DNA from: Canna indica
Taxonomy: Eukaryota; Streptophyta; Magnoliopsida; Zingiberales; Cannaceae
Assembly (NCBI GenBank): GCA_034359265.1
Contig: CP136897.1
Coordinates: forward strand, 33,653,501-33,717,500
DNA: 64,000 nt
Direction: 5' to 3'
The position numbers were made by a program, and so were the translations under genes. Under the pieces are notes generated by a model, which ran no database searches, was not told the DNA's origin, and worked only from the letters and a program-made list of their open reading frames with translations. Shown here in pieces: positions 33,131-45,105 of this stretch (the stretch's first letter is position 1; every line of letters starts with the position of its first letter).

Positions 33131-33498
33131 TTTTTTTTACTACCAATTTGATTGCACGACGAGATCATTTTTTTTACCAATCTTTCTAACCAAACGTTAA
33201 GGTCGGACGACGTCGTCGACATAAAATTTGGCTGTCGATCGACCGCGCGGGCCCCACCGCAAACTCTACGGCCGGCTCGATCGACCAACCGATCCGAAAA
33301 ATTAAAATTTGTAAATAAATAAGAAAATATAACATTTCAATTATTATTTTTCGTTTAAAACGGGCGTAACTCCGTGCATTATTGTCCGATTTCAGCTTTT
33401 CACGTGGCGCTAAAAGGCGCGCGAAGAGACGAAGAAAATGACCCCGAGCTATCCCTCGGACGCTCACCCTTATTGGCCGACGATCAGAATTGCATCAC

Positions 33499-33617
33499 GG
33501 GTGCGATCATACCAGCACTAATGCACCGGATCCCATCAGAACTCCGAAGTTAAGCGCGCTTGGGCGAGGGTAGTACTAGGATGGGTGACCCCCTGGGAAG
33601 TCCTCGTGTTGCACCTT
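33499..33617 (+). rRNA. 5S rRNA: 5S rRNA gene, copy 74
   Basis: Full length. C24T, T59C (A box), A71G. -29 element TTATTG. Confidence 0.95.
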
Positions 33618-33817
33618 TTTTTTTACTACCTATTTGATTGCACGACGAGATCATTTTTTTTACCAATCTTTCTAACCAAACGTTAAGGACGGACGACGTC
33701 GTCGACATAAAATTTGGCTGTGGATCGCCCGCGTGGGGCCCGCCGCAACCTCTACGGCCGGCTCGATCGACCAACCGACCCGAAAAATTAAAATTTGTAA
33801 ATAAATAAGAGAAATAA

Positions 33818-33886
33818 CATACCAGCACTAACGCACCGGATCTGATCAGAACTCTGAATTTAAGCGTGCTTGGGCGAGAGTAGTAC
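33818..33886 (+). pseudogene. Doubly truncated 5S, copy 75 (positions 10-78)
   Basis: The 5' side has the usual CAT junction, and the 3' side breaks after AGTAGTAC into spacer GGCCGGCTCG, with TAC shared. The C box and terminator are lost. C35T, C36G, C47T, G51T link it to copy 98. Confidence 0.92.
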
Positions 33887-34114
33887 GGCCGGCTCGATCG
33901 ACCATCCGGCCCGAAAAATTAAAATTTGTAAATAAATAAGAAAAATAACATTTCATTTATTATTTTTCGTTTAGAACGGGCGTAACTTCGTGCATCATTG
34001 TCCGATTTCATCTTTTCACGTGGCGCTAAAAGGCGCGCGAAGAGACGAAGAAAATCACCCCGAGCTATCCCTCGGACGCTCAACCTTATTAGCCGACGAT
34101 CAGAAGTGCACCAC

Positions 34115-34233
34115 AGGTGCGATCATACCAGCACAAACGCACCGGATCCCATCAGAACTCCGAAGTTAAGCTTGCTTGGGCGAGAGTAGTACTAGGATGG
34201 GTGACCCCGTGGGAAGTCCTCGTGTTGCACCTT
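34115..34233 (+). rRNA. 5S rRNA: 5S rRNA gene, copy 76
   Basis: Full length. G1A, T21A, G58T (A box), C95G. Upstream CTCAACC. Confidence 0.95.
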
Positions 34234-34600
34234 TTTTTTTTACTACCTATTTGATTGCACGACGAGATCATTTTTTTTACCAATCTTTCTAACCAAACGT
34301 TAAGGACGGACGATGTCATCGACATAAAATTTGGCTGTCGATCGCCCGCGCGGGGCCCGCCGCAACCTCTACGGTCGGCTCGATCGACCAACCGGCCCGA
34401 AAAATTAAAATTTGTAAATAAATAAGAAAAATAACATTTCATTTATTATTTTTCATTTAAAACGGGCGTAACTTCGTGCATCATTGTCCGATTTCATCTT
34501 TTCACGTGGCGCTAAAAGGCGCGCGAAGAGACGAAGAAAATCACCTCGAGCTATCCCTCGGACGCTCAACCTTATTAGCCGACGATCAGAAGTGCATGAC

Positions 34601-34719
34601 GAGTGCGATCATACCAGCACTAACGCATCGGATCCCATCAGAACTCCGAAGTTAAGCGTGCTTGGGCGAGAGTAGTACTAGGATGGGTGACCCCGTGGGA
34701 AGTCCTCGTGTTGCACCTT
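34601..34719 (+). rRNA. 5S rRNA: 5S rRNA gene, copy 77
   Basis: Full length. G2A, C28T, C95G. Its spacer has the palindrome changed to GATGACGTCGTC with CAACATAAA after it. Confidence 0.95.
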
Positions 34720-35086
34720 TTTTTTTTACTACCTATTTGATTGCACGACGAGATCATTTTTTTTACCAATCTTTCTAACCAAACGTTAAGGACGGATGAC
34801 GTCGTCAACATAAAATTTGGCTGTCGATCGCCCGCGCAGGGCCCGCCGCAACCTCTACGGCCGGCTCTATCGACCAACCGATCCGAGAAATTAAAATTTG
34901 TAAATAAATAAGAAATATAACATTTCAATTATTATTTTTCGTTTAAAACGGGCTTAACTCCGTGCATTATTGTCCGATTTCAGCTTTTCACGTGGCGCTA
35001 AAAGGCGCGCGAAGAGACGAAGAAAATGACCCCGAGCTATCCCTCGGACGCTCACCCTTATTGGCCGACGATCAGAATTGCATCAC

Positions 35087-35205
35087 GGGTGCGATCATAC
35101 CAGCACTAATGCACCGGATCCCATCAGAACTCCGAAGTTAAGCGTGCTTGGGCGAGAGTAGTACTAGGATGGGTGACCCCGTGGGAAGTCCTCGTGTTGC
35201 ACCTT
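35087..35205 (+). rRNA. 5S rRNA: 5S rRNA gene, copy 78
   Basis: Full length. C24T, C95G. Spacer has GACGATGTCATCGAC. Confidence 0.96.
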
Positions 35206-35572
35206 TTTTTTTTACTACCTATTTGATTGCACGACGAGATCATTTTTTTTACCAATCTTTCTAACCAAACGTTAAGGACGGACGATGTCATCGACATAAA
35301 ATTTGGCTGTCGATCGCCCGCGCGGGGCCCGCCGCAACCTCTACGGTCGGCTCGATCGACCAACCGGCCCGAAAAATTAAAATTTGTAAATAAATAAGAA
35401 AAATAACATTTCATTTATTATTTTTCGTTTAAAACGGGCGTAACTTCGTGCATCATTGTCCGATTTCATCTTTTCACGTGGCGCTAAAAGGCGCGCGAAG
35501 AGACGAAGAAAATCACCTCGAGCTATCCCTCGGACGCTCAACCTTATTAGCCGACGATCAGAAGTGCACGAC

Positions 35573-35691
35573 GAGTGCGATCATACCAGCACTAACGCAC
35601 CGGATCCCATCAGAACTCCGAAGTTAAGCGTGCTTGGGCGAGAGTAGTACTAGGATGGGTGACCCCGTGGGAAGTCCTCGTGTTGCACCTT
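35573..35691 (+). rRNA. 5S rRNA: 5S rRNA gene, copy 79
   Basis: Full length. G2A, C95G; repeats copy 77 at 972 bp. Confidence 0.96.
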
Positions 35692-36058
35692 TTTTTTTTA
35701 CTACCTATTTGATTGCACGACGAGATCATTTTTTTTACCAATCTTTCTAACCAAACGTTAAGGACGGATGACGTCGTCAACATAAAATTTGGCTGTCGAT
35801 CGCCCGCGCAGGGCCCGCCGCAACCTCTACGGCCGGCTCGATCGACCAACCGATCCGAAAAATTAAAATTTGTAAATAAATAAGAAATATAACATTTCAA
35901 TTATTATTTTTCGTTTAAAACGGGCTTAACTTCGTGCATTATTGTCCGATTTCAGCTTTTCACGTGGCGCTAAAAGGCGCGCGAAGAGACGAAGAAAATG
36001 ACCCTGAGCTATCCCTCGGACGCTCACCCTTATTGGCCGACGATCAGAATTGCATCAC

Positions 36059-36177
36059 GGGTGCGATCATACCAGCACTAATGCACCGGATCCCATCAGA
36101 ACTTCGAAGTTAAGCGTGCTTGGGCGAGAGTAGTACTAGGATGGGTGACCCCGTGGGAAGTCCTCGTGTTGCACCTT
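36059..36177 (+). rRNA. 5S rRNA: 5S rRNA gene, copy 80
   Basis: Full length. C24T, C46T, C95G; repeats copy 78 at 972 bp. Confidence 0.96.
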
Positions 36178-36544
36178 TTTTTTTTCCTACCTATTTGATT
36201 GCACGACGAGATCATTTTTTTTACCAATCTTTCTAACCAAACGTTAAGGACGGACGATGTCATCGACATAAAATTTGGCTGTCGATCGCCCGCGCGGGGC
36301 CCGCCGCAACCTCTACGGTCGGCTCGATCGACCAACCGGCCCGAAAAATTAAAATTTGTAAATAAATAAGAAAAATAACATTTCATTTATTATTTTTCGT
36401 TTAAAACGGGCGTAACTTCGTGCATCATTGTCCGATTTCATCTTTTCACGTGGCGCTAAAAGGCGCGCGAAGAGACGAAGAAAATCACCTCGAGCTATCC
36501 CTCGGACGCTCAACCTTATTAGCCGACGATCAGAAGTGCACGAC

Positions 36545-36663
36545 GAGTGCGATCATACCAGCACTAACGCACCGGATCCCATCAGAACTCCGAAGTTAAC
36601 CGTGCTTGGGCGAGAGTAGTACTAGGATGGGTGACCCCGTGGGAAGTCCTCGTGTTGCACCTT
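36545..36663 (+). rRNA. 5S rRNA: 5S rRNA gene, copy 81
   Basis: Full length. G2A, G56C (A box), C95G. Confidence 0.95.
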
Positions 36664-37030
36664 TTTTTTTTACTACCTATTTGATTGCACGACGAGATCA
36701 TTTTTTTTACCAATCTTTCTAACCAAACGTTAAGGACGGATGACGTCGTCAACATAAAATTTGGCTGTCGATCGCCCGCGCAGGGCCCGCCGCAACCTCT
36801 ACGGCCGGCTCGATCGACCAACCGATCCGAAAAATTAAAATTTGTAAATAAATAAGAAATATAACATTTCAATTATTATTTTTCGTTTAAAACGGGCTTA
36901 ACTCCGTGCATTATTGTCCGATTTCAGCTTTTCACGTGGCGCTAAAAGGCGCGCGAAGAGACGACGAAAATGACCCCGAGCTATCCCTCGGACGCTCACC
37001 CTTATTGGCCGACGATCAGAATTGCATCAC

Positions 37031-37149
37031 GGGTGCGATCATACCAGCACTAATGCACCGGATCCCATCAGAACTCCGAAGTTAAGCGTGCTTGGGCGAG
37101 AGTAGTACTAGGATGGGTGACCCCCTGGGTAGTCCTCGTGTTGCACCTT
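37031..37149 (+). rRNA. 5S rRNA: 5S rRNA gene, copy 82
   Basis: Full length. C24T, A100T. The following spacer has TTCACCTTTTCACG and AAAGGTGCG. Confidence 0.96.
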
Positions 37150-37515
37150 TTTTTTTACTACCTATTTGATTGCATGACGAGATCATTTTTTTTACCAATC
37201 TTTCTAACCAAACGTTAAGGACGGACGACGTCGTCGACATAAAATTTGGCTGTCGATCGCCTGCGCGGGGCCCGCCGCAACCTCTACGGCCGGCTCGATC
37301 GACCAACCGACCCGAAAAATTAAAATTTGTTAATAAATAAGAAATATAACATTTCAATTATTATTTTTCGTTTAAAACGGGCGTAACTCCGTGCATTATT
37401 GTCCGATTTCACCTTTTCACGTGGCGCTAAAAGGTGCGCGAAGAGACGAAGAAAATGACCCCGAGCTATCCCTCGGACGCTCACCCTTATTAGCCGACGA
37501 TCAGAAGAGCATGAC

Positions 37516-37634
37516 GGGTGCGATCATACCAGCACTAACGCACCGGATCCCATCAGAACTTCGAAGTTAAGCGTGCTTGGGCGAGAGTAGTACTATGATG
37601 GGTGACCCCCTGGGAAGTCCTCGTGTTGCACCTT
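37516..37634 (+). rRNA. 5S rRNA: 5S rRNA gene, copy 83
   Basis: Full length. C46T, G81T. First unit of the 3,397-bp repeat. Confidence 0.96.
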
Positions 37635-38000
37635 TTTTTTTACTACCTATTTGATTGCACGACGAGATCATTTTTTTTAGCAATCTTTCTAACCAAACGT
37701 TAAGGACGGACGACGTCATCGACATAAAATTTGGCTGTCGATTGCCCGCGCGAGGCCCGCCGCAACCTCTACGGCCGGCTCGATCGACCATCCGGCCCGA
37801 AAAATTAAAATTTGTAAATAAATAAGAAAAATAACATTTCATTTATTATTTTTTGTTTAGAACGGGCGTAACTTCGTGCATCATTGTCCGATTTCATCTT
37901 TTCACGTGGCGCTAAAAGGCGCGCGAAGAGACGAAGAAAATCACCCCGAGCTATCCCTCGGACGCTCAACCTTATTAGCCGACGATCAGAAGTGCACCAC

Positions 38001-38119
38001 AGGTGCGATCATACCAGCACTAACGCACCGGATCCCATCAGAACTCCGAAGTTAAGCTTGCTTGGGCGAGAGTAGTACTAGGATGGGTGACCCCCTGGGA
38101 AGTCCTCGTGTTGCACCTT
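38001..38119 (+). rRNA. 5S rRNA: 5S rRNA gene, copy 84
   Basis: Full length. G1A, G58T. Confidence 0.96.
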
Positions 38120-38485
38120 TTTTTTTACTACCTATTTGATTGCACGACGAGATCATTTTTTTTACCAATCTTTCTAACCAAACGTTAAGGACGGACGATG
38201 TCATCGACATAAAATTTGGCTGTCGATCGCCCGCGCGGGGCCCGCCGCAACCTCTACGGTCGGCTCGATCGACCAACCGGCCCGAAAAATTAAAATTTGT
38301 AAATAAATAAGAAAAATAACATTTCATTTATTATTTTTCGTTTAAAACGGGCGTAACTTCGTGCATCATTGTCCGATTTCATCTTTTCACGTGGCGCTAA
38401 AAGGCGCGCGAAGAGACGAAGAAAATCACCTCGAGCTATCCCTCGGACGCTCAACCTTATTAGCCGACGATCAGAAGTGCACGAC

Positions 38486-38604
38486 GAGTGCGATCATACC
38501 AGCACTAACGCACCGGATCCCATCAGAACTCCGAAGTTAAGCGTGCTTGGGCGAGAGTAGTACTAGGATGGGTGACCCCGTGGGAAGTCCTCGCGTTGCA
38601 CCTT
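38486..38604 (+). rRNA. 5S rRNA: 5S rRNA gene, copy 85
   Basis: Full length. G2A, C95G, T109C. Confidence 0.96.
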
Positions 38605-38971
38605 TTTTTTTTACTACCTATTTGATTGCACGACGAGATCATTTTTTTTACCAATCTTTCTAACCAAACGTTAAGGACGGATGACGTCGTCAACATAAAA
38701 TTTGGCTGTCGATCGCCCGCGCAGGGACCGCCGCAACCTCTACGGCCGGCTCGATCGACCAACCGATCCGAAAAATTAAAATTTGTAAATAAATAAGAAA
38801 TATAACATTTCAATTATTATTTTTCGTTTAAAACGGGCTTAACTCCGTGCATTATTGTCCGATTTCAGCTTTTCACGTGGCGCTAAAAGGCGCGCGAAGA
38901 GACGAAGAAAATGACCCCGAGCTATCCCTCGGACGCTCACCCTTATTGGCCGACGATCAGAATTGCATCAC

Positions 38972-39090
38972 GGGTGCGATCATACCAGCACTAATGCACC
39001 GGATCCCATCAGAACTCCGAAGTTAAGCGTGCTTGGGCGAGAGTAGTACTAGGATGGGTGACCCCCTGGGTAGTCCTCGTGTTGCACCTT
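38972..39090 (+). rRNA. 5S rRNA: 5S rRNA gene, copy 86
   Basis: Full length. C24T, A100T. -29 element TTATTG. Confidence 0.96.
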
Positions 39091-39456
39091 TTTTTTTACT
39101 ACCTATTTGATTGCATGACGAGATCATTTTTTTTACCAATCTTTCTAACCAAACGTTAAGGACGGACGACGTCGTCGACATAAAATTTGGCTGTCGATCG
39201 CCTGCGCGGGGCCCGCCGCAACCTCTACGGCCGGCTCGATCGACCAACCGACCCGAAAAATTAAAATTTGTAAATAAATAAGAAATATAACATTTCAATT
39301 ATTATTTTTCTTTTAAAACGGGCGTAACTCCGTGCATTATTGTCCGATTTCAGCTTTTCACGTGGCGCTAAAAGGCGCGCGAAGAGACGAAGAAAATGAC
39401 CCCGAGCTATCCCTCGGACGCTCACCCTTATTAGCCGACGATCAGAATTGCATCAT

Positions 39457-39575
39457 GGGTGCGATCATACCAGCACTAACGCACCGGATCCCATCAGAAC
39501 TCCTAAGTTAAGCGTGCTTGGGCGAGAGTAGTACTAGGATGGGTGACCCCGTGGGAAGTCCTCGTGTTGCACCTT
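39457..39575 (+). rRNA. 5S rRNA: 5S rRNA gene, copy 87
   Basis: Full length. G48T, C95G. Spacer has CTTTGTAACC in place of CTTTCTAACC. Confidence 0.96.
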
Positions 39576-39941
39576 TTTTTTTACTACCTATTTGATTGCA
39601 TGACGAGATCATTTTTTTTACCAATCTTTGTAACCAAACGTTAAGGACGGACGACGTCGTCGACATAAAATTTGGCTGTCGATCGCCTGCGCGGGGCCCG
39701 CCGCAACCTCTACGGCCGGCTCGATCGACCAACCGACCCGAAAAATTAAAATTTGTAAATAAATAAGAAATATAACATTTCAATTATTATTTTTCGTTTA
39801 AAACGGGCGTAACTCCGTGCATTATTGTCCGATTTCAGCTTTTCACGTGGCGCTAAAAGGCGCGCGAAGAGACGAAGAAAATGACCCCGAGCTATCCCTC
39901 GGACGCTCACCCTTATTAGCCGACGATCAGAATTGCATCAT

Positions 39942-40060
39942 GGGTGCGATCATACCAGCACTAACGCACCGGATCCCATCAGAACTCCTAAGTTAAGCGT
40001 GCTTGGGCGAGAGTAGTACTAGGATCGGTGACCCCGTGGGAAGTCCTCGTGTTGCACCTT
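39942..40060 (+). rRNA. 5S rRNA: 5S rRNA gene, copy 88
   Basis: Full length. G48T, G85C, C95G. The T tract is interrupted: CCTTTTTATTTTAC. Confidence 0.95.
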
Positions 40061-40427
40061 TTTATTTTACTACCTATTTGATTGCACGACTAGATCATTT
40101 TTTTTACCAATCTTTCTAACCAAACGTTAAGGACGGACGACGTCGTCGACATAAAATTTGGCTATCGATCGCCCGCGCAGGGCCCGCCGCAACCTCTACG
40201 GCCGGCTCGATCGACCAACCGATTCGAAAAATTAAAATTTGTAAATAAATAAGAAATATAACATTTCAATTATTATTTTTCGTTTAAAACGGGCGTAACT
40301 CCGTGCATTATTGTCCGATTTCAGCTTTTCACGTGGCGCTAAAAGGCGCGCGAAGAGACGAAGAAAATGACCCCGAGCTATCCCTCGGACGCTCACCCTT
40401 ATTGGCCGACGATCAGAATTGCATGAT

Positions 40428-40546
40428 GGGTGCGATCATACCATCACTAATGCACCAGATCCGATCAGAACTCCGAAGTTAAGCGCGCTTGGGCGAGGGT
40501 AGTACTAGGATGGGTGACCCCCTGGGAAGTCCTCGTGTTGCACCTT
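40428..40546 (+). rRNA. 5S rRNA: 5S rRNA gene, copy 89
   Basis: Full length. G17T, C24T, G30A, C36G, T59C, A71G. Last unit of the first 3,397-bp repeat. Confidence 0.95.
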
Positions 40547-40912
40547 TTTTTTTACTACCTATTTGATTGCATGACGAGATCATTTTTTTTACCAATCTTT
40601 CTAACCAAACGTTAAGGACGGACGACGTCGTCGACATAAAATTTGGCTGTCGATCGCCCGCGCGGGGCCCGCCGCAACCTCTACGGCCGGCTCGATCGAC
40701 CAACCGATCCGAAAAATTAAAATTTATAAATAAATAAGAAATATAACATTTCAATTATTATTTTTCGTTTTAAACGGGCGTAACTCCGTGCATTATTGTC
40801 CGATTTCACCTTTTCACGTGGCGCTAAAAGGTGCGCGAAGAGACGAAGAAAATGACCCCGAGCTATCCCTCGGACGCTCACCCTTATTAGCCGACGATCA
40901 GAAGAGCATGAC

Positions 40913-41031
40913 GGGTGCGATCATACCAGCACTAACGCACCGGATCCCATCAGAACTTCGAAGTTAAGCGTGCTTGGGCGAGAGTAGTACTATGATGGGT
41001 GACCCCCTGGGAAGTCCTCGTGTTGCACCTT
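40913..41031 (+). rRNA. 5S rRNA: 5S rRNA gene, copy 90
   Basis: Full length. C46T, G81T; equals copy 83 at +3,397 bp. Confidence 0.96.
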
Positions 41032-41397
41032 TTTTTTTACTACCTATTTGATTGCACGACGAGATCATTTTTTTTAGCAATCTTTCTAACCAAACGTTAA
41101 GGACGGACGACGTCATCGACATAAAATTTGGCTGTCGATTGCCCGCGCGAGGCCCGCCGCAACCTCTACGGCCGGCTCGATCGACCATCCGGCCCGAAAA
41201 ATTAAAATTTGTAAATAAATAAGAAAAATAACATTTCATTTATTATTTTTTGTTTAGAACGGGCGTAACTTCGTGCATCATTGTCCGATTTCATCTTTTC
41301 ACGTGGCGCTAAAAGGCGCGCGAAGAGACGAAGAAAATCACCCCGAGCTATCCCTCGGACGCTCAACCTTATTAGCCGACGATCAGAAGTGCACCAC

Positions 41398-41516
41398 AGG
41401 TGCGATCATACCAGCACTAACGCACCGGATCCCATCAGAACTCCGAAGTTAAGCTTGCTTGGGCGAGAGTAGTACTAGGATGGGTGACCCCCTGGGAAGT
41501 CCTCGTGTTGCACCTT
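41398..41516 (+). rRNA. 5S rRNA: 5S rRNA gene, copy 91
   Basis: Full length. G1A, G58T; equals copy 84. Confidence 0.96.
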
Positions 41517-41882
41517 TTTTTTTACTACCTATTTGATTGCACGACGAGATCATTTTTTTTACCAATCTTTCTAACCAAACGTTAAGGACGGACGATGTCA
41601 TCGACATAAAATTTGGCTGTCGATCGCCCGCGCGGGGCCCGCCGCAACCTCTACGGTCGGCTCGATCGACCAACCGGCCCGAAAAATTAAAATTTGTAAA
41701 TAAATAAGAAAAATAACATTTCATTTATTATTTTTCGTTTAAAACGGGCGTAACTTCGTGCATCATTGTCCGATTTCATCTTTTCACGTGGCGCTAAAAG
41801 GCGCGCGAAGAGACGAAGAAAATCACCTCGAGCTATCCCTCGGACGCTCAACCTTATTAGCCGACGATCAGAAGTGCACGAC

Positions 41883-42001
41883 GAGTGCGATCATACCAGC
41901 ACTAACGCACCGGATCCCATCAGAACTCCGAAGTTAAGCGTGCTTGGGCGAGAGTAGTACTAGGATGGGTGACCCCGTGGGAAGTCCTCGCGTTGCACCT
42001 T
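41883..42001 (+). rRNA. 5S rRNA: 5S rRNA gene, copy 92
   Basis: Full length. G2A, C95G, T109C; equals copy 85. Confidence 0.96.
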
Positions 42002-42368
42002 TTTTTTTTACTACCTATTTGATTGCACGACGAGATCATTTTTTTTACCAATCTTTCTAACCAAACGTTAAGGACGGATGACGTCGTCAACATAAAATTT
42101 GGCTGTCGATCGCCCGCGCAGGGCCCGCCGCAACCTCTACGGCCGGCTCGATCGACCAACCGATCCGAAAAATTAAAATTTGTAAATAAATAAGAAATAT
42201 AACATTTCAATTATTATTTTTCGTTTAAAACGGGCTTAACTCCGTGCATTATTGTCCGATTTCAGCTTTTCACGTGGCGCTAAAAGGCGCGCGAAGAGAC
42301 GAAGAAAATGACCCCGAGCTATCCCTCGGACGCTCACCCTTATTGGCCGACGATCAGAATTGCATCAC

Positions 42369-42487
42369 GGGTGCGATCATACCAGCACTAATGCACCGGA
42401 TCCCATCAGAACTCCGAAGTTAAGCGTGCTTGGGCGAGAGTAGTACTAGGATGGGTGACCCCCTGGGTAGTCCTCGTGTTGCACCTT
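42369..42487 (+). rRNA. 5S rRNA: 5S rRNA gene, copy 93
   Basis: Full length. C24T, A100T; equals copy 86. Confidence 0.96.
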
Positions 42488-42853
42488 TTTTTTTACTACC
42501 TATTTGATTGCATGACGAGATCATTTTTTTTACCAATCTTTCTAACCAAACGTTAAGGACGGACGACGTCGTCGACATAAAATTTGGCTGTCGATCGCCT
42601 GCGCGGGGCCCGCCGCAACCTCTACGGCCGGCTCGATCGACCAACCGACCCGAAAAATTAAAATTTGTAAATAAATAAGAAATATAACATTTCAATTATT
42701 ATTTTTCTTTTAAAACGGGCGTAACTCCGTGCATTATTGTCCGATTTCAGCTTTTCACGTGGCGCTAAAAGGCGCGCGAAGAGACGAAGAAAATGACCCC
42801 GAGCTATCCCTCGGACGCTCACCCTTATTAGCCGACGATCAGAATTGCATCAT

Positions 42854-42972
42854 GGGTGCGATCATACCAGCACTAACGCACCGGATCCCATCAGAACTCC
42901 TAAGTTAAGCGTGCTTGGGCGAGAGTAGTACTAGGATGGGTGACCCCGTGGGAAGTCCTCGTGTTGCACCTT
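42854..42972 (+). rRNA. 5S rRNA: 5S rRNA gene, copy 94
   Basis: Full length. G48T, C95G; equals copy 87. The spacer core reads CGTCTGCG here against CGCCTGCG there. Confidence 0.96.
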
Positions 42973-43338
42973 TTTTTTTACTACCTATTTGATTGCATGA
43001 CGAGATCATTTTTTTTACCAATCTTTGTAACCAAACGTTAAGGACGGACGACGTCGTCGACATAAAATTTGGCTGTCGATCGTCTGCGCGGGGCCCGCCG
43101 CAACCTCTACGGCCGGCTCGATCGACCAACCGACCCGAAAAATTAAAATTTGTAAATAAATAAGAAATATAACATTTCAATTATTATTTTTCGTTTAAAA
43201 CGGGCGTAACTCCGTGCATTATTGTCCGATTTCAGCTTTTCACGTGGCGCTAAAAGGCGCGCGAAGAGACGAAGAAAATGACCCCGAGCTATCCCTCGGA
43301 CGCTCACCCTTATTAGCCGACGATCAGAATTGCATCAT

Positions 43339-43457
43339 GGGTGCGATCATACCAGCACTAACGCACCGGATCCCATCAGAACTCCTAAGTTAAGCGTGCT
43401 TGGGCGAGAGTAGTACTAGGATCGGTGACCCCGTGGGAAGTCCTCGTGTTGCACCTT
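43339..43457 (+). rRNA. 5S rRNA: 5S rRNA gene, copy 95
   Basis: Full length. G48T, G85C, C95G; equals copy 88 including the interrupted T tract. Confidence 0.95.
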
Positions 43458-43824
43458 TTTATTTTACTACCTATTTGATTGCACGACTAGATCATTTTTT
43501 TTACCAATCTTTCTAACCAAACGTTAAGGACGGACGACGTCGTCGACATAAAATTTGGCTATCGATCGCCCGCGCAGGGCCCGCCGCAACCTCTACGGCC
43601 GGCTCGATCGACCAACCGATCCGAAAAATTAAAATTTGTAAATAAATAAGAAATATAACATTTCAATTATTATTTTTCGTTTAAAACGGGCGTAACTCCG
43701 TGCATTATTGTCCGATTTCAGCTTTTCACGTGGCGCTAAAAGGCGCGCGAAAAGACGAAGAAAATGACCCCGAGCTATCCCTCGGACGCTCACCCTTATT
43801 GGCCGACGATCAGAATTGCATGAT

Positions 43825-43943
43825 GGGTGCGATCATACCATCACTAATGCACCAGATCCGATCAGAACTCCGAAGTTAAGCGCGCTTGGGCGAGGGTAGT
43901 ACTAGGATGGGTGACCCCCTGGGAAGTCCTCGTGTTGCACCTT
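43825..43943 (+). rRNA. 5S rRNA: 5S rRNA gene, copy 96
   Basis: Full length. G17T, C24T, G30A, C36G, T59C, A71G; equals copy 89. Confidence 0.95.
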
Positions 43944-44309
43944 TTTTTTTACTACCTATTTGATTGCATGACGAGATCATTTTTTTTACCAATCTTTCTA
44001 ACCAAACGTTAAGGACGGACGACGTCGTCGACATAAAATTTGGCTGTCGATCGCCCGCGCGGGGCCCGCCGCAACCTCTACGGCCGGCTCGATCGACCAA
44101 CCGATCCGAAAAATTAAAATTTATAAATAAATAAGAAATATAACATTTCAATTATTATTTTTCGTTTTAAACGGGCGTAAATCCGTGCATTATTGTCCGA
44201 TTTCACCTTTTCACGTGGCGCTAAAAGGTGCGCGAAGAGACGAAGAAAATGACCCCGAACTATCCCTCGGACGCTCACCCTTATTAGCCGACGATCAGAA
44301 GTGCATGAC

Positions 44310-44428
44310 GGGTGCGATCATACCAGCACTAACGCACCGGATCCCATCAGAACTCCGAAGTTAAGCGTGCTTGGGCGAGAGTAGTACTAGGATGGGTGAC
44401 CCCTTGGGAAGTCCTCGTGTTGCACCTT
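44310..44428 (+). rRNA. 5S rRNA: 5S rRNA gene, copy 97
   Basis: Full length with only C95T, as in copy 72. Its spacer ends in the copy 98 junction. Confidence 0.97.
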
Positions 44429-44628
44429 TTTTTTTACTACCTATTTGATTGCACGACGAGATCATTTTTTTTACCAATCTTTCTAACCAAACGTTAAGGA
44501 CGGACGACGTCGTCGACATAAAATTTGGCTGTGGATCGCCCGCGCGGGGCCCGCCGCAACCTCTACGGCCGGCTCGATCGACCAACCGACCCGAAAAATT
44601 AAAATTTGTAAATAAATAAGAGAAATAA

Positions 44629-44738
44629 CATACCAGCACTAACGCACCGGATCTGATCAGAACTCTGAATTTAAGCGTGCTTGGGCGAGAGTAGTACTAG
44701 GATGGGTGACCCCCTGGGAAGTCCTCGTGTTGCACCTT
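44629..44738 (+). pseudogene. 5'-truncated 5S, copy 98 (positions 10-119)
   Basis: AGAGAAATAACAT/ACCAGCAC junction. C35T, C36G, C47T, G51T; C36G is shared with copy 75. Confidence 0.93.
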
Positions 44739-45105
44739 TTTTTTTTACTACCAATTTGATTGCACGACGAGATCATTTTTTTTACCAATCTTTCTAACCA
44801 AATGTTAAGGACGGACGACGTCGTCGACATAAAATTTGGCTGTCGATCGCCCGCGCAGGGTCCGCCGCAACCTCTACGGCCGGCTCGATCGACCAACCGA
44901 TCCGAAAAATTAAAATTTGTAAATAAATAAGAAATATTACATTTCAATTATTATTTTTCGTTTAAAACGGGCGTAACTCCGTGCATTATTGTCCGATTTC
45001 AGCTTTTCACGTGGCGCTAAAAGGCGCGCGAAGAGACGAAGAAAATGACCCCGAGCTATCCCTCGGACGCTCACCCTTATTGGCCGACGATCAGAATTGC
45101 ATCAC

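Larger units (their letters stand above)
34115..37030 (+). repeat. 972-bp two-unit higher-order repeat, x3
   Basis: Three successive dimers start at 34115, 35087 and 36059. One spacer has GACGATGTCATCGAC plus GGTCGGCTCG; its partner has GATGACGTCGTCAAC plus GCAGGGCCC. The dimer pattern recurs in copies 84-85, 91-92 and 100-101. Confidence 0.9.
37516..44309 (+). repeat. 3,397-bp seven-unit higher-order repeat, x2
   Basis: Copies 83-89 (37516-40912) and 90-96 (40913-44309) are collinear at exactly 3,397 bp, with identical 5S variant sets in all seven units. By eye I saw only a handful of differences, such as GGGACCG/GGGCCCG near 38727, GATTCG/GATCCG near 40223, and CGCCTG/CGTCTG near 43083. 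Confidence 0.93.
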
